Positions 6,310-13,954 of a stretch of 14,297 nucleotides of DNA are shown here, in pieces (position 1 is the first letter of the stretch; each line of letters opens with the position of its first letter). Source of the stretch: Chloroflexia bacterium (GTDB lineage Bacteria > Chloroflexota > Chloroflexia > QHBQ01 > JADMIH01); the NCBI GenBank assembly GCA_025927935.1, contig JAICKM010000088.1, positions 1-14,297 on the forward strand, read 5' to 3'. Under the pieces are notes generated by a model that saw only the letters and a program-made list of their open reading frames with translations, was not told the origin of the DNA and searched no databases. The position numbers were made by a program, and so were the translations under genes.

Positions 6310-7506
6310 TTATACCGGCAGGTTCTGCCCCTCGATAGTGCGATCTTCGTCGTCGTCGTCCAGTGCCGACGGCGGGCGGCGGCGGTCGGCCTGGCGGGCC
6401 AGCGCCAGTTCGATCAACCGCGCCACCAGCGCCGGATAGGAAAGCCCGCTGGCCTCCCACAGCTTCGGATACATACTGATCGCCGTGAAGCCGGGGATCG
6501 TGTTGATCTCGTTCACGAACACGGCGTTGTCGCCCCGGCGGACAAAGAAGTCCACCCGCGCCAAGCCCGCCGCATCTACCGCCTGAAACGCGGCGACCGC
6601 GAAGGCACGCACGCGCTCGCTCGCGTCAGGCGGCAGATCAGCGGGGATGATGAGATCGGAATTCTCGTCCAGATATTTGGCCCGGAAATCATAGAACTCG
6701 CGCCGGGGCCGGATCTCGCCGCAGACAGAAGCGCGCGGCTCGTCGTTGCCCAGCACGCTGCACTCGATCTCGCGGCCATCCAGCCCCTGCTCGATCACGA
6801 TCCGCCGGTCGAAGCGCGCCGCGCGGTTCACCGCGCGGGCGAACTCTTCCGGTCCGTGGATCTTGCTGATGCCGACGCTCGATCCCATGTTGGCCGGCTT
6901 GGCGAACATCGGGTAGGTCAGCGCCAGTTCGGCGCGCTGCTGCACGGCAGCCGGGTCGCGCTCCCACTCATGGCGCGTCGCGGCAATATACGGCCCCACC
7001 GGCAACCCGTAGCTCTCGAACACCGCCTTCATGGCGATCTTGTCCATACCCAAGGCCGAGCCGAGCACACCGGAGCCGACATAGGGAATCCCGGCCAGTT
7101 CCAGCATCCCCTGGATAGTGCCGTCCTCGCCGAACGGGCCGTGCAGCACCGGGAAGACCACATCCACGGTGCCCAGCGCGTGCCCGGCCACTTCGACGCT
7201 GTTGCCGCCGGGGTGCGCCTGGGTCGCCAGGGCCATGCTCTCCTCCACGCTCTCGCTCTCCGCGCTGCCGCCGCGCAATTGGCGCATCGGGTCGCCCCCG
7301 CCCAGCCAGCGCCCCTCGCGGGTGATGCCCACCGGCACCACATCGTACTGCGCCGGGTCCAGCGCGCGCATCACCGAGGTGGCCGACGCCAGCGACACGG
7401 CGTGCTCCTCCGACTGCCCGCCGAACAGCACGGCCACGCGGATGCGGCGGGACGGCGTCTCCTCCGGTGCCGGTTGCTTCTTCTCTTTTTTCGTCTGGTC
7501 CTTCAA
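6310..7506 (-). CDS. ddl: D-alanine--D-alanine ligase
   Basis: Ddl joins two D-alanines with ATP to give the terminal dipeptide of the peptidoglycan stem. The 398-residue ATP-grasp enzyme shows VLFGGQSEEHAVSL (26-39), HGPFGEDGTIQG (122-133), the ATP-grasp loop KPANMGSSVGI (203-213), the omega-loop region YDFRAKYLDENSDL (272-285) and the metal-binding NEINTIPGFTAISMYP (332-347). It is longer than the usual 310-370 residues because of a charged lysine-rich N-terminus (1-22) and an acidic tail with DDDDED (383-388). The start is a TTG at 7506 with AGGGG five nt upstream; this is the best-supported start I can see, but one further inside, nearer Arg21, cannot be excluded. It lies 29 nt after murB and 3 nt before ftsQ. 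Confidence 0.97.
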   Translation of the reverse strand: MKDQTKKEKKQPAPEETPSRRIRVAVLFGGQSEEHAVSLASATSVMRALDPAQYDVVPVGITREGRWLGGGDPMRQLRGGSAESESVEESMALATQAHPGGNSVEVAGHALGTVDVVFPVLHGPFGEDGTIQGMLELAGIPYVGSGVLGSALGMDKIAMKAVFESYGLPVGPYIAATRHEWERDPAAVQQRAELALTYPMFAKPANMGSSVGISKIHGPEEFARAVNRAARFDRRIVIEQGLDGREIECSVLGNDEPRASVCGEIRPRREFYDFRAKYLDENSDLIIPADLPPDASERVRAFAVAAFQAVDAAGLARVDFFVRRGDNAVFVNEINTIPGFTAISMYPKLWEASGLSYPALVARLIELALARQADRRRPPSALDDDDEDRTIEGQNLPV

Positions 7507-7523
7507 ATTGTCCCCTACTAACC

Positions 7524-7535
7524 ACTGACCACTCG
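7524..7535. repeat. Short heptamer-repeat fragment downstream of murB
   Basis: ACTGACCACTCG at 7524-7535 is identical to the end of the larger array at 13969-13980. It directly adjoins the murB stop codon on the 3' side of the gene and fills part of the 29-nt gap to ddl. A 12-nt identity between two gene-end positions 6.4 kb apart fits one dispersed family rather than chance. Confidence 0.55.
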
Positions 7536-8585
7536 TTACTCGCCGACGATTTCGATCTCCGTCTCCAACGCGATGCCGGTCTGCTCCAGAACTCGCGTGC
7601 GGGCCAGTTCCAGCAGGGCCAGCACGTCGGCGGCGGTGGCCCCGCCCAGGTTCATCATAAAGTTGGCGTGAACCGGCGAAAACTGCGCCTGGCCGTGGCG
7701 GTAGCCCTTCAGCCCCACCAGTTCGATCAACCGGCCCGCCGCGTCGCCAGGCGGATTCTTGAAGGTCGAACCCGCGCTCTTGCCCTGCGGCTGGGTGCGC
7801 TGGCGCTGCTCCAGATACTCGCGCATCCGCGCCTCGCCTTCCTCGCGCGTGCCCCGCTGGAGCAACAGTTCGGCGCGCAAGACGATCCGGCCCGGCGACA
7901 TGGCCCGCGCCGCAAACGCGCCGTGCGCCTTGAACACGCTGGTCCGGTAGCCCAGCGCCAACTGCTCCACCGGCACCTCGACCACCGCGCCGTCGGTATC
8001 CAGCACCCAGATCCGGCGCAGCGTGCCGGCCATATCGCCGCCGTGCGCTCCCGCGTTACTGACCACCGCGCCGCCGATGGAGCCGGGGATGCTGTTGCCC
8101 CACTCGGCCCCACGCCAGCCCTCGGCTACCGTCACGCGCGCCAGGTGCGTGAACAGCACGCCCGCGTCGGCCTGCCAGAGCGCCGCCTGGCCCTCGGCTT
8201 CGCGCTCGGGCGGCAGCGGCTCGCCCTGCGCGTCGATCACGGTGCGCTCGACATGCCCGGCCCGGTTATGGATAACCAGCCCGCGCACGCCGCGATCCAG
8301 CGCCAGCAGGTTTGTGCCGTTGCCGATCACCAGGTAGGGCAACTCCAACTCGTGCGCGGTATGCACGGCGGCGATGAGTTGCGCCGACGATTTCACGGTC
8401 AGGAACAGGTCCGCCGGCCCGCCGATGCGTAGCGACGTATGCTTGCTGAGCGGCTCCTGCTGCAACACGCGCAACCCGGTGGCCCGCGCCAGGGCCTCGG
8501 CCTGCCAGCCGAACGGCGTTTCCGCCGCGTCGGCTGCCTGTTGCGTATCCTCAGCCGTCAGCGGCTGCTCCTGTTCCTCATTCAT
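7536..8585 (-). CDS. murB: UDP-N-acetylenolpyruvoylglucosamine reductase
   Basis: MurB reduces UDP-GlcNAc-enolpyruvate to UDP-MurNAc using FAD and NADPH. The 349-residue product has the FAD-binding features SLRIGGPADLF (51-61) and VIGNGTNLLALDRG (86-99), then GAEWGNSIPGSIGGAVVSNAGAHGG (159-183), GYRTSVFK (212-219), the catalytic serine Ser273 in SAGSTFKNP, and a C-terminal LETEIEIVGE in which Glu343 is the likely second catalytic acid. It is longer than many MurB proteins, mainly through an N-terminal segment of about 25 residues rich in Glu and Gln and a charged stretch at 118-135. Two starts are possible: the ATG at 8585 chosen here, or a TTG at 8606 that overlaps the murC stop by 4 nt and adds seven residues. 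Neither has a clear ribosome binding site. Confidence 0.96.
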   Translation of the reverse strand: MNEEQEQPLTAEDTQQAADAAETPFGWQAEALARATGLRVLQQEPLSKHTSLRIGGPADLFLTVKSSAQLIAAVHTAHELELPYLVIGNGTNLLALDRGVRGLVIHNRAGHVERTVIDAQGEPLPPEREAEGQAALWQADAGVLFTHLARVTVAEGWRGAEWGNSIPGSIGGAVVSNAGAHGGDMAGTLRRIWVLDTDGAVVEVPVEQLALGYRTSVFKAHGAFAARAMSPGRIVLRAELLLQRGTREEGEARMREYLEQRQRTQPQGKSAGSTFKNPPGDAAGRLIELVGLKGYRHGQAQFSPVHANFMMNLGGATAADVLALLELARTRVLEQTGIALETEIEIVGE

Positions 8586-8602
8586 AACCAACCACGCCGT
8601 AC

Positions 8603-10015
8603 TCAACTCTCTACACTCGTCGCGGCATTGCCGCTTAACAGCATCTCGCCCACTTTCCAGACATCGCCCGCGCCGAAGGTGATCAGCACGTCGCCGGGCC
8701 GCAGCAGGACCGCGGCCAGGTCGGCGGCGGCGGTCAGGTCGGGCGCGAAATGCGCCTTGCCCGGCGCCAGGGCCTCGATCCGTTCCGCCAGCAGGCGCCC
8801 GCTCATGCCCAGGGTATCGCGCTCGCGGGCCGCGTAGATCTCACAAATAATCGCCACATCCGCCGCCTGCAACGCCTCGGCGAACTCGCCCAGGAAGCTG
8901 CGCGTGCGCGTGTACGTATGTGGCTGGAAGACGACCACCAGCCGCCGGCCCGGCAGATGGTGGCGCGCCGCCGCAATATTGGCCGCGATCTCGGTCGGGT
9001 GATGCGCGTAATCGTCCACCACCAGCACGCCGTCGACCGTGCCCTTGACCTGGAAGCGCCGCCAGGTGCCGTGGAAGCGGCCCAGCGCGGCGGCGGCAGC
9101 CGGTGGCGCCACGCCCAGCGCGGTGGCGGCGCCCAGCGCGGCCAGCGCGTTCAACACGTTGTGCCGGCCCGGCAGCAGCAGGCTGACCGTGGTCGGGTGC
9201 CCGCCTTCGCGCACGACCTCGAAATCGGTGCCGCCGTTGTCGTTGAGCCGCTCGTTGGCCGCCTGCCAGGTGCAATCCGCGCCCGTGCCGTAGAGCAGGT
9301 AGCGCACCGACGCATCCCCGGCGCCGGGCGTCGCCTGCAAATCGTCGTAGAGCCGGCGCGCGCCCGGCGCGTCGCCACAGAGCAGCAGCGTGCCGCCGGG
9401 CCGCACGTTGGCGGCGAAACGGCGGAAGGCATCCTGGATCGCGGTCAGGTCCGGGTAGAAGTCGAGATGATCGGCCTCGATGTTCGTGATCACCCCCACT
9501 TGTGGGCGCAACTGCCAGAACGAGGCATCGTACTCGTCGGCCTCGGCCACCAGTTCGGCGCCGCCGCCCCAATGGCCGCCCGTGCCCAGGTCGCTCATCA
9601 CCCCGCCCACCAGGAAGGCCGGGTCGCGCCCCGCCTCGCGCAAGATCCAGGCGACCATCGCCGTAGTGGTCGTCTTGCCGTGCGTGCCCGCGACGGCGAC
9701 GCCCACCCGCTCGTCCATCAACGTGCCCAGCACCACCGCCCGCTTGACCACCGGCGTGCCCGCCGCCCGCGCCGCCTGGAGTTCGGGGTTATCAGCAGGC
9801 ACCGCCGCGCTGATAACCACCTGATCGGCCTCGGCCAGGCCGGGATTATCAGCCCGGTGGCCCACGCTCACCGTCGCGCCCCGTGCGCGCAAGCCCTCCA
9901 GCGCGACCGAGTCGCGCTGGTCGGACCCGCTCACCGTGTCGCCGCGGTCGAGCAGGGCGTGGGCCAGCACACTCATGCCGGCGCCGCCGATGCCGATAAA
10001 ATGCCAGTGAGCCAT
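8603..10015 (-). CDS. murC: UDP-N-acetylmuramate--L-alanine ligase
   Basis: MurC adds L-alanine to UDP-MurNAc with ATP, the first step of stem-peptide synthesis. The 470-residue product has the three Mur ligase domains. The N-terminal Rossmann domain opens with HFIGIGGAGMSVLAHALLDRG (5-25). The central ATPase domain carries GTHGKTTTT (110-118) and EADEYDASFWQLRPQVGVITNIEADHLD (158-185), plus GRHNVLNALAA (282-292). The C-terminal domain carries DDYAHHPTEI (333-342), characteristic of MurC. Length is normal. The ATG at 10015 lies 4 nt after the upstream membrane-protein gene and has no clear ribosome binding site, so coupling to that gene is likely. The TGA at 8603-8605 lies within a short piece matching the heptamer-repeat flanks. 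Confidence 0.98.
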   Translation of the reverse strand: MAHWHFIGIGGAGMSVLAHALLDRGDTVSGSDQRDSVALEGLRARGATVSVGHRADNPGLAEADQVVISAAVPADNPELQAARAAGTPVVKRAVVLGTLMDERVGVAVAGTHGKTTTTAMVAWILREAGRDPAFLVGGVMSDLGTGGHWGGGAELVAEADEYDASFWQLRPQVGVITNIEADHLDFYPDLTAIQDAFRRFAANVRPGGTLLLCGDAPGARRLYDDLQATPGAGDASVRYLLYGTGADCTWQAANERLNDNGGTDFEVVREGGHPTTVSLLLPGRHNVLNALAALGAATALGVAPPAAAAALGRFHGTWRRFQVKGTVDGVLVVDDYAHHPTEIAANIAAARHHLPGRRLVVVFQPHTYTRTRSFLGEFAEALQAADVAIICEIYAARERDTLGMSGRLLAERIEALAPGKAHFAPDLTAAADLAAVLLRPGDVLITFGAGDVWKVGEMLLSGNAATSVES

Positions 10016-10019
10016 CGTC

Positions 10020-10646
10020 TTAGATCACCGTCCGTACAACGCGCCAGATCGTGTAACCAATCAGCAACACCAGGAACAGCGCGATCGCCAGCGTGCCCAG
10101 ACTTGCCCAGTCAAACGTCGGCGCGCCTCCCACCCCGACGCTGACCGTCGGGATGTTGAGCGTGAAGCCTCTCGCCAGCGGGTCGTTGCCGCCGTTCGCG
10201 GCGACATACTGCTGGTAATAGTTGGTGATCTCGCTCAGGGCCAGGATCGTGCCCAGCCCGCCGAAGATCGCCCCCATGATCTTGCCCAGCAGCCCGATGG
10301 CGATGCCGTTGCCCAGTTTCCGCGCGATCCAGTAGGCGAACAGCACCAGCAACAGGAAAAACACGGCAATCGCCAGCGGCAGCACGTTGTCGGGGATGGC
10401 GATGCTCGGCGCCGAGACGGCGTTCTCGTCACGCCCCGTGGCGATGGCAAAGAACTGCGCGCCCACTGAGAACACTTTGTTGATCAGCAGCGCCAGCTTT
10501 GGCCCGATCTTGGAGGCGACGATCGTGGAAAAGAACACGCCGACCGTCCAGATCGCCATGTACTTCCACCCGATCATAAACCCCAGCAGGGCCGTCGCCA
10601 CCACAAAGGCCGCTTCGACGATTCCCCAGTCGAGACTAATATTCAT
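10020..10646 (-). CDS. Unknown multi-pass membrane protein in the murG position
   Basis: I do not recognise this 208-residue protein with confidence. Hydrophobic segments lie at about 9-26, 29-48, 87-107, 115-138 and 181-203, suggesting four or five membrane helices. A polar loop (69-86) and a larger Asn/Gly-rich loop (141-180), including YYQQYVAANGGNDP, separate them. The middle part, FAYWIARKLGNGIAIGLLGKIMGAIFGG (103-130), resembles the CvpA/colicin V production family in character (a helix, a basic turn, then a Gly-rich helix), but this is only an impression. It shows no glycosyltransferase motif, so it is not MurG. The ATG at 10646 follows a strong GAGGAGG site. Placement 71 nt after ftsW and 4 nt before murC suggests a role in envelope assembly or division, by context only. 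Confidence 0.85.
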   Translation of the reverse strand: MNISLDWGIVEAAFVVATALLGFMIGWKYMAIWTVGVFFSTIVASKIGPKLALLINKVFSVGAQFFAIATGRDENAVSAPSIAIPDNVLPLAIAVFFLLLVLFAYWIARKLGNGIAIGLLGKIMGAIFGGLGTILALSEITNYYQQYVAANGGNDPLARGFTLNIPTVSVGVGGAPTFDWASLGTLAIALFLVLLIGYTIWRVVRTVI

Positions 10647-10653
10647 ATGCCTG

Positions 10654-10660
10654 CCTCCTC
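10654..10660 (-). promoter_or_regulatory. Strong ribosome binding site of the unknown membrane protein gene
   Basis: GAGGAGG on the minus strand, 7 nt before the ATG at 10646. It forms the 3' half of a small palindrome, CTCCTGAGGAG, so it could be partly hidden in a 4-5 bp hairpin. It fixes the start and shows that the gene is translated independently of ftsW. Confidence 0.75.
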
Positions 10661-10717
10661 AGGAGTTCCAGCCCGGCGCCGCGAGGCGTCCGGCCGTCAT
10701 CCGTAACGGCATCGTCC

Positions 10718-12076
10718 CTATAAGTCCCTATCGATCCGGTCCCGCGCGGGCGGGCGCCACACATGGCGCGCTGCCCTCGTGGCCGGCATGGCGCGCACCC
10801 GCGACCGCCGGACCCGGCCCAGGCGCTCGGTCAGGTGCAACCGCTCGCGCCAGGGGCGCTTCTCCAGCGTGAGCAACGGCCCGCCGGTCGGGCTGCCCGC
10901 TGCGCTCCGCCGCGTCGCTAATTGGTAGCGGGAGATATTCAGCAGCAGCCCCACCCCGGCCAGGGTCACGGTCAGCGAGGTGCCGCCATAGCTGATTAAA
11001 GGCAGCGGGATGCCGGTGAACGGAATCGCGCCCGACACCGAGCCGATATTGATCAGGGCCTGCACCCCGATCCAGGCGATGATCCCGGAGGCCAGCAGCG
11101 TGCCGTAGCTGTCGCGGGCGCGCAGGGCCACGCGCGTGCCCCGCCAGATGAACAGCGCGAACAGCGCCAGCAGCACCATCCCGCCGATAAAGCCCCACTC
11201 CTGGCCCAGCACGGCGAAGATGCTGTCGGTGAACTGTTCGGGCAGCCAGCCGAACTTTTGCCGCCCGGCCCCCAGCCCCTGCCCGAAGATGCCGCCCGAT
11301 CCCAGCGCCAGCCGCGCCTGGCCGATATGATAGCCCGCGCCCAGCGGATCGCTGTCCGGGTCGAGAAAGGCGCTCAGCCGGGTGTTGCGGTACGAGGCCG
11401 TGAACATCAGCAGGTAAAAGACGAACCCGCCCATGACCATGCTCGCCAGGAAATGGATCAGGTGCGCCCCGGCGATGAAGAAGATCGTGACGCCGATGGC
11501 GACCAGCACCATCGTCGTGCCCATGTCCGGCTGGCGCATGACCAGGAAGGCGATAATACCCATGACCATGCCGAAGGGGATCAGCCCGTAGGTCAGGTCG
11601 CGCACCTTCTGGCCTTTTTGCGAGAGCCAATCGGAGACATAGAGCACCAGCACCAGCTTGCATATTTCGCTCGGCTGTAGCGAAAAGCCGATCTGCAACC
11701 AGCGATGCGCCCCGTTGATCTCCGGGCGGATCGCCTCCGGCCCGAACAGGACCAGCAGCAACATCAACAGGGTCACGCCCATGGCCGGCACCGAGATCCG
11801 CCGCCAGAAGGGATAGGGCACCACGGTGAACACGACCAGCAACACGAACCCGGTGAGCATGCTCTGGATGTGCTTGAGCGCCCAGTACGCCGGATTATTG
11901 TCCGCGTTGGTCGAGGTGAGCGCGTCGGCATAAGACGCCGAGTAGACCATGATCAGGCCCATCAGGCACAGCCCGATCACCGCGGCCAGGATCCAGTAGT
12001 CGGGGCGCCGATTCAGGTTGGTGTCGATGGCCCGCGGCCGGTTAGTGGCGGTGGTGGACGACGCTATGGCGCTCAT
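10718..12076 (-). CDS. ftsW: Septal peptidoglycan glycosyltransferase FtsW
   Basis: FtsW is a SEDS-family membrane glycosyltransferase that polymerises lipid II at the septum with a class B penicillin-binding protein. The 452-residue product has about ten membrane helices from residue 27 to 383. Family signatures include NGAHRWLQIG (121-130) with QPSEICKL, RQPDMGTT (181-188), the extracellular loop GWLPEQFTDSIFAVLGQE (276-293) in which Asp284 matches the catalytic aspartate of SEDS enzymes, and IPFTGIPLPLISYGGTS (351-367). FtsW is preferred over RodA because of its place after murD. A basic cytoplasmic tail of about 65 residues (388-452), rich in Arg, extends past the last helix. The ATG overlaps the murD TGA (ATGA), so translation is coupled. 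The next gene starts 71 nt after its stop. Confidence 0.97.
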   Translation of the reverse strand: MSAIASSTTATNRPRAIDTNLNRRPDYWILAAVIGLCLMGLIMVYSASYADALTSTNADNNPAYWALKHIQSMLTGFVLLVVFTVVPYPFWRRISVPAMGVTLLMLLLVLFGPEAIRPEINGAHRWLQIGFSLQPSEICKLVLVLYVSDWLSQKGQKVRDLTYGLIPFGMVMGIIAFLVMRQPDMGTTMVLVAIGVTIFFIAGAHLIHFLASMVMGGFVFYLLMFTASYRNTRLSAFLDPDSDPLGAGYHIGQARLALGSGGIFGQGLGAGRQKFGWLPEQFTDSIFAVLGQEWGFIGGMVLLALFALFIWRGTRVALRARDSYGTLLASGIIAWIGVQALINIGSVSGAIPFTGIPLPLISYGGTSLTVTLAGVGLLLNISRYQLATRRSAAGSPTGGPLLTLEKRPWRERLHLTERLGRVRRSRVRAMPATRAARHVWRPPARDRIDRDL

Positions 12077-13491
12077 GCTGTACCTCCCGCGGCCACCTGA
12101 TCGGCCGCCAGCGTCCCGACGATGCGCCGGAACTGCGCGCCGCGGTCAAACTCGTTGGCGAACATGCCGAACGAGGCGCAGCCCGGCGAGAGCAACACGG
12201 CATCGCCGGGCCGGGCCGCGGCCTGGGCGGCGCGAATCGCCCGCTCGAAATGGTCCTCGCGGGCCAGAATTGGCGCCCCCGCCTGCTCCAGGGCCGCCTG
12301 CAAGGCCGGGGTGGCTGTGCCTTCCAGCAGCACCACGCCCCGGCAGCGCGCCGCAACGGCGGGCGCCATCGCGCTGAAATCGGAGCGCTTATCCGCGCCC
12401 CCGGCGATCAGGATGATCGGCTCGCGCAATGCATCCAGGGCGGCCAGCGTGGCCGCCGGGGTCGTTGCTGTCGTATCGTTGTAGAAGCGCACGCCGCCCA
12501 CCGTGGCGACCAGTTCCAGCCGGTCGGGCACGCCGTGGAAGCTCCGCAGGCTCTCCCGCACGGCCGCGACCGGCACCCCGGCTAGCAAGGCCAGTTGCGC
12601 CGCGCAACCGGCGTTTAACTGGTTATGCGCGCCGGGTACGGGGATCTCCGCTGTTTCGACCAGTACCGTGCGCGCCCCTTCCGCCGGGTACCAGACCAAC
12701 TCCGCGCCTTCCAGGTAGACGCCCGGCCCCCACTCCGCCGCCCGCGCCGTGACCCCGCCGAACCAGGCGACCTGGCCGGGCGCGCGCCCGGCAAAGGCGC
12801 GGACGCGGCTGTCGTCCGCGTTAAGCACGCCCCAATCGTCTGCGTGTTGGTGGCGCAGGATAGCAAACTTGGCCTCGGCATAGTCGTCCATGTCGCGGTA
12901 GCGGTTCAGGTGGTCGGGCGACAGGTTGGTGATCGCGGCCAGCGGCGGACTCCACCCGGCTTCGTCGGTGCCTTCCAACTGCCAGCTCGACATCTCCAGC
13001 ACCACGCGGCTCTCCGGGCGGATGCGCGGCAACTGCTCCAGCGCCGACACGCGCAGGTTGCCCGCCAGCACCGCGTCGGGATAGGCCCGGCGCACCATCT
13101 CCCAGGTCCAGGTGGCCGTGGTCGTCTTGCCCTTCGTGCCGGTCACGCCGATGATCGGCGCCGGGCAGAGCGCAGCAAACAGGCTCAACTCCATCAGCAC
13201 GGGCTTGCCCAACCGGCGGGCCAGGGCCAGCCAGGGCGACTCGCGCGGCACCGCCGGGTTGCGCACCACCAGGTCGGCCCAGGCGAAATCTTCCTCGCGG
13301 TGCTCGCCCAGAGTGGTCGTGATCGGCAGCCCGTCCAGCGCGGCCAGACTGCTCTGTAGCGCGGCGGCGTCCTTCATGTCGGTCACGCGCACCGTGGCGC
13401 CCTGCTCCACCATGAAGCGCGCCACGCCCAGCCCGCCGCCATGCACGCCCAGCCCCAGCACCAGTATTCGTTTGCCGCGTAAGTCGATCAT
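12073..13491 (-). CDS. murD: UDP-N-acetylmuramoylalanine--D-glutamate ligase
   Basis: MurD adds D-glutamate to UDP-MurNAc-L-Ala with ATP. The 472-residue product has the Mur ligase layout: N-terminal Rossmann domain with VLGLGVHGGGLGVARFM (11-27), ATPase P-loop GVTGTKGKTTT (115-125), SSWQLE (168-173), NLSPDHLNRY (189-198), GAHNQLNA (287-294), HGVPDRLE (319-326), the C-terminal FYNDTTATTP (336-345) and AGGADK (363-368). The conserved core begins at residue 7, so the ATG at 13491 is the natural start. There is no Shine-Dalgarno sequence: the bases upstream are a repeat-like tract with repeated GTCAG units. The 3' end overlaps ftsW by 4 nt. A 134-nt repeat-filled gap separates it from the 66-residue gene. 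Confidence 0.98.
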   Translation of the reverse strand: MIDLRGKRILVLGLGVHGGGLGVARFMVEQGATVRVTDMKDAAALQSSLAALDGLPITTTLGEHREEDFAWADLVVRNPAVPRESPWLALARRLGKPVLMELSLFAALCPAPIIGVTGTKGKTTTATWTWEMVRRAYPDAVLAGNLRVSALEQLPRIRPESRVVLEMSSWQLEGTDEAGWSPPLAAITNLSPDHLNRYRDMDDYAEAKFAILRHQHADDWGVLNADDSRVRAFAGRAPGQVAWFGGVTARAAEWGPGVYLEGAELVWYPAEGARTVLVETAEIPVPGAHNQLNAGCAAQLALLAGVPVAAVRESLRSFHGVPDRLELVATVGGVRFYNDTTATTPAATLAALDALREPIILIAGGADKRSDFSAMAPAVAARCRGVVLLEGTATPALQAALEQAGAPILAREDHFERAIRAAQAAARPGDAVLLSPGCASFGMFANEFDRGAQFRRIVGTLAADQVAAGGTA

Positions 13492-13494
13492 AGT

Positions 13495-13536
13495 CGTCAG
13501 TTATCAGCCGTCAGGTACGAGTGGTCAGTGGTCAGT
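13495..13536. repeat. Heptamer repeat tract of the GGTCAGT type, next to the murD start
   Basis: Two tandem GGTCAGT units (13523-13529 and 13530-13536) are preceded by two isolated GTCAG units at 13495 and 13510. GGTCAGT is the reverse complement of the ACTGACC unit found at 13955-13975, so the two tracts face each other across the 66-residue gene. The tract reaches within 4 nt of the murD start codon. Confidence 0.7.
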
Positions 13537-13559
13537 ACGAGAGCGATCTACTCATACAC

Positions 13560-13618
13560 ACTCAGCACTTATCCTAACTTCTCACTCGTCGCTACTCAGC
13601 ACTCAGCACTCAGCACTC
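13560..13618. repeat. Heptamer repeat array of the ACTCAGC type, downstream of the 66-residue gene
   Basis: Three tandem perfect ACTCAGC units at 13594-13614 are followed by ACTC (13615-13618); a further isolated ACTCAGCACT is at 13560-13569. The intervening bases are rich in ACTC. The array ends 7 nt from the stop codon of the 66-residue gene. There are no spacers of constant length, so it is not a CRISPR array. Confidence 0.85.
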
Positions 13619-13625
13619 GCCTTGC

Positions 13626-13826
13626 TCAGGACTTCGCTTTCCGCTCCGAGACTTCCGTCAGCCGGGTGAGTTCTTCGAGCAGCCCTTCCTTCACCGCGCC
13701 GGCCTGCGGCGCCGCCACGTGCAGCCCCTCGAACACCTGGCCGAGCGGCACCGGCTTCACCGCTGCCTCGTTCAGCAGGTCGGTCCACGGGTCGTGATTC
13801 ACGGTCTTCGTCTCTTTGCGTTTCAT
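13626..13826 (-). CDS. Hypothetical 66-residue protein between mraY and murD
   Basis: I do not recognise this protein. It is soluble and charged, starting MKRKETKTVNHDPWTDLLNE and ending in a predicted amphipathic helix (about 44-62, VKEGLLEELTRLTEVSERK). There is no signal peptide or membrane segment. A GGAGGG ribosome binding site 4 nt before the ATG supports real translation. The gene has the same orientation as the cluster and higher GC than the repeat-filled gaps on either side (13492-13625 and 13827-14020). It replaces the usual direct mraY-murD junction. It could be a lineage-specific accessory protein or a passenger that arrived with the repeats. Confidence rests on the ribosome binding site and coding-like composition, not on homology. 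Confidence 0.6.
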   Translation of the reverse strand: MKRKETKTVNHDPWTDLLNEAAVKPVPLGQVFEGLHVAAPQAGAVKEGLLEELTRLTEVSERKAKS

Positions 13827-13830
13827 CGGT

Positions 13831-13836
13831 CCCTCC
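13831..13836 (-). promoter_or_regulatory. Ribosome binding site of the 66-residue gene
   Basis: GGAGGG on the minus strand ends 4 nt before the ATG at 13826. The spacing is a little short but workable. It is the main support for calling this small frame a gene. Confidence 0.65.
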
Positions 13837-13954
13837 GGCGTCCTAACGACACTTCAAGAGCAGCGGGCCGCAGGCCAACTCCGCCCCACCTACCCCAACA
13901 CAAATACTCCGCACTACTCTCTACTCACCATGCATCAACTCAAATACTCGTCCT

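Noticed and set aside
5950..7521. A 523-codon open frame on the plus strand, opposite ddl and ftsQ
   Set aside because: It is antisense to two clear conserved genes. The composition (His, Arg, Gln and Ala rich, no domain) is typical of a GC-rich shadow frame.
8750..10144. A 464-codon open frame on the plus strand, opposite murC
   Set aside because: Same reasoning: it mirrors murC codons, has no recognisable domain and no convincing ribosome binding site.
10020..10646. A diverged or truncated MurG
   Set aside because: The frame is intact, mostly hydrophobic helices and has no nucleotide-sugar-binding glycine motifs of the GT28 family.
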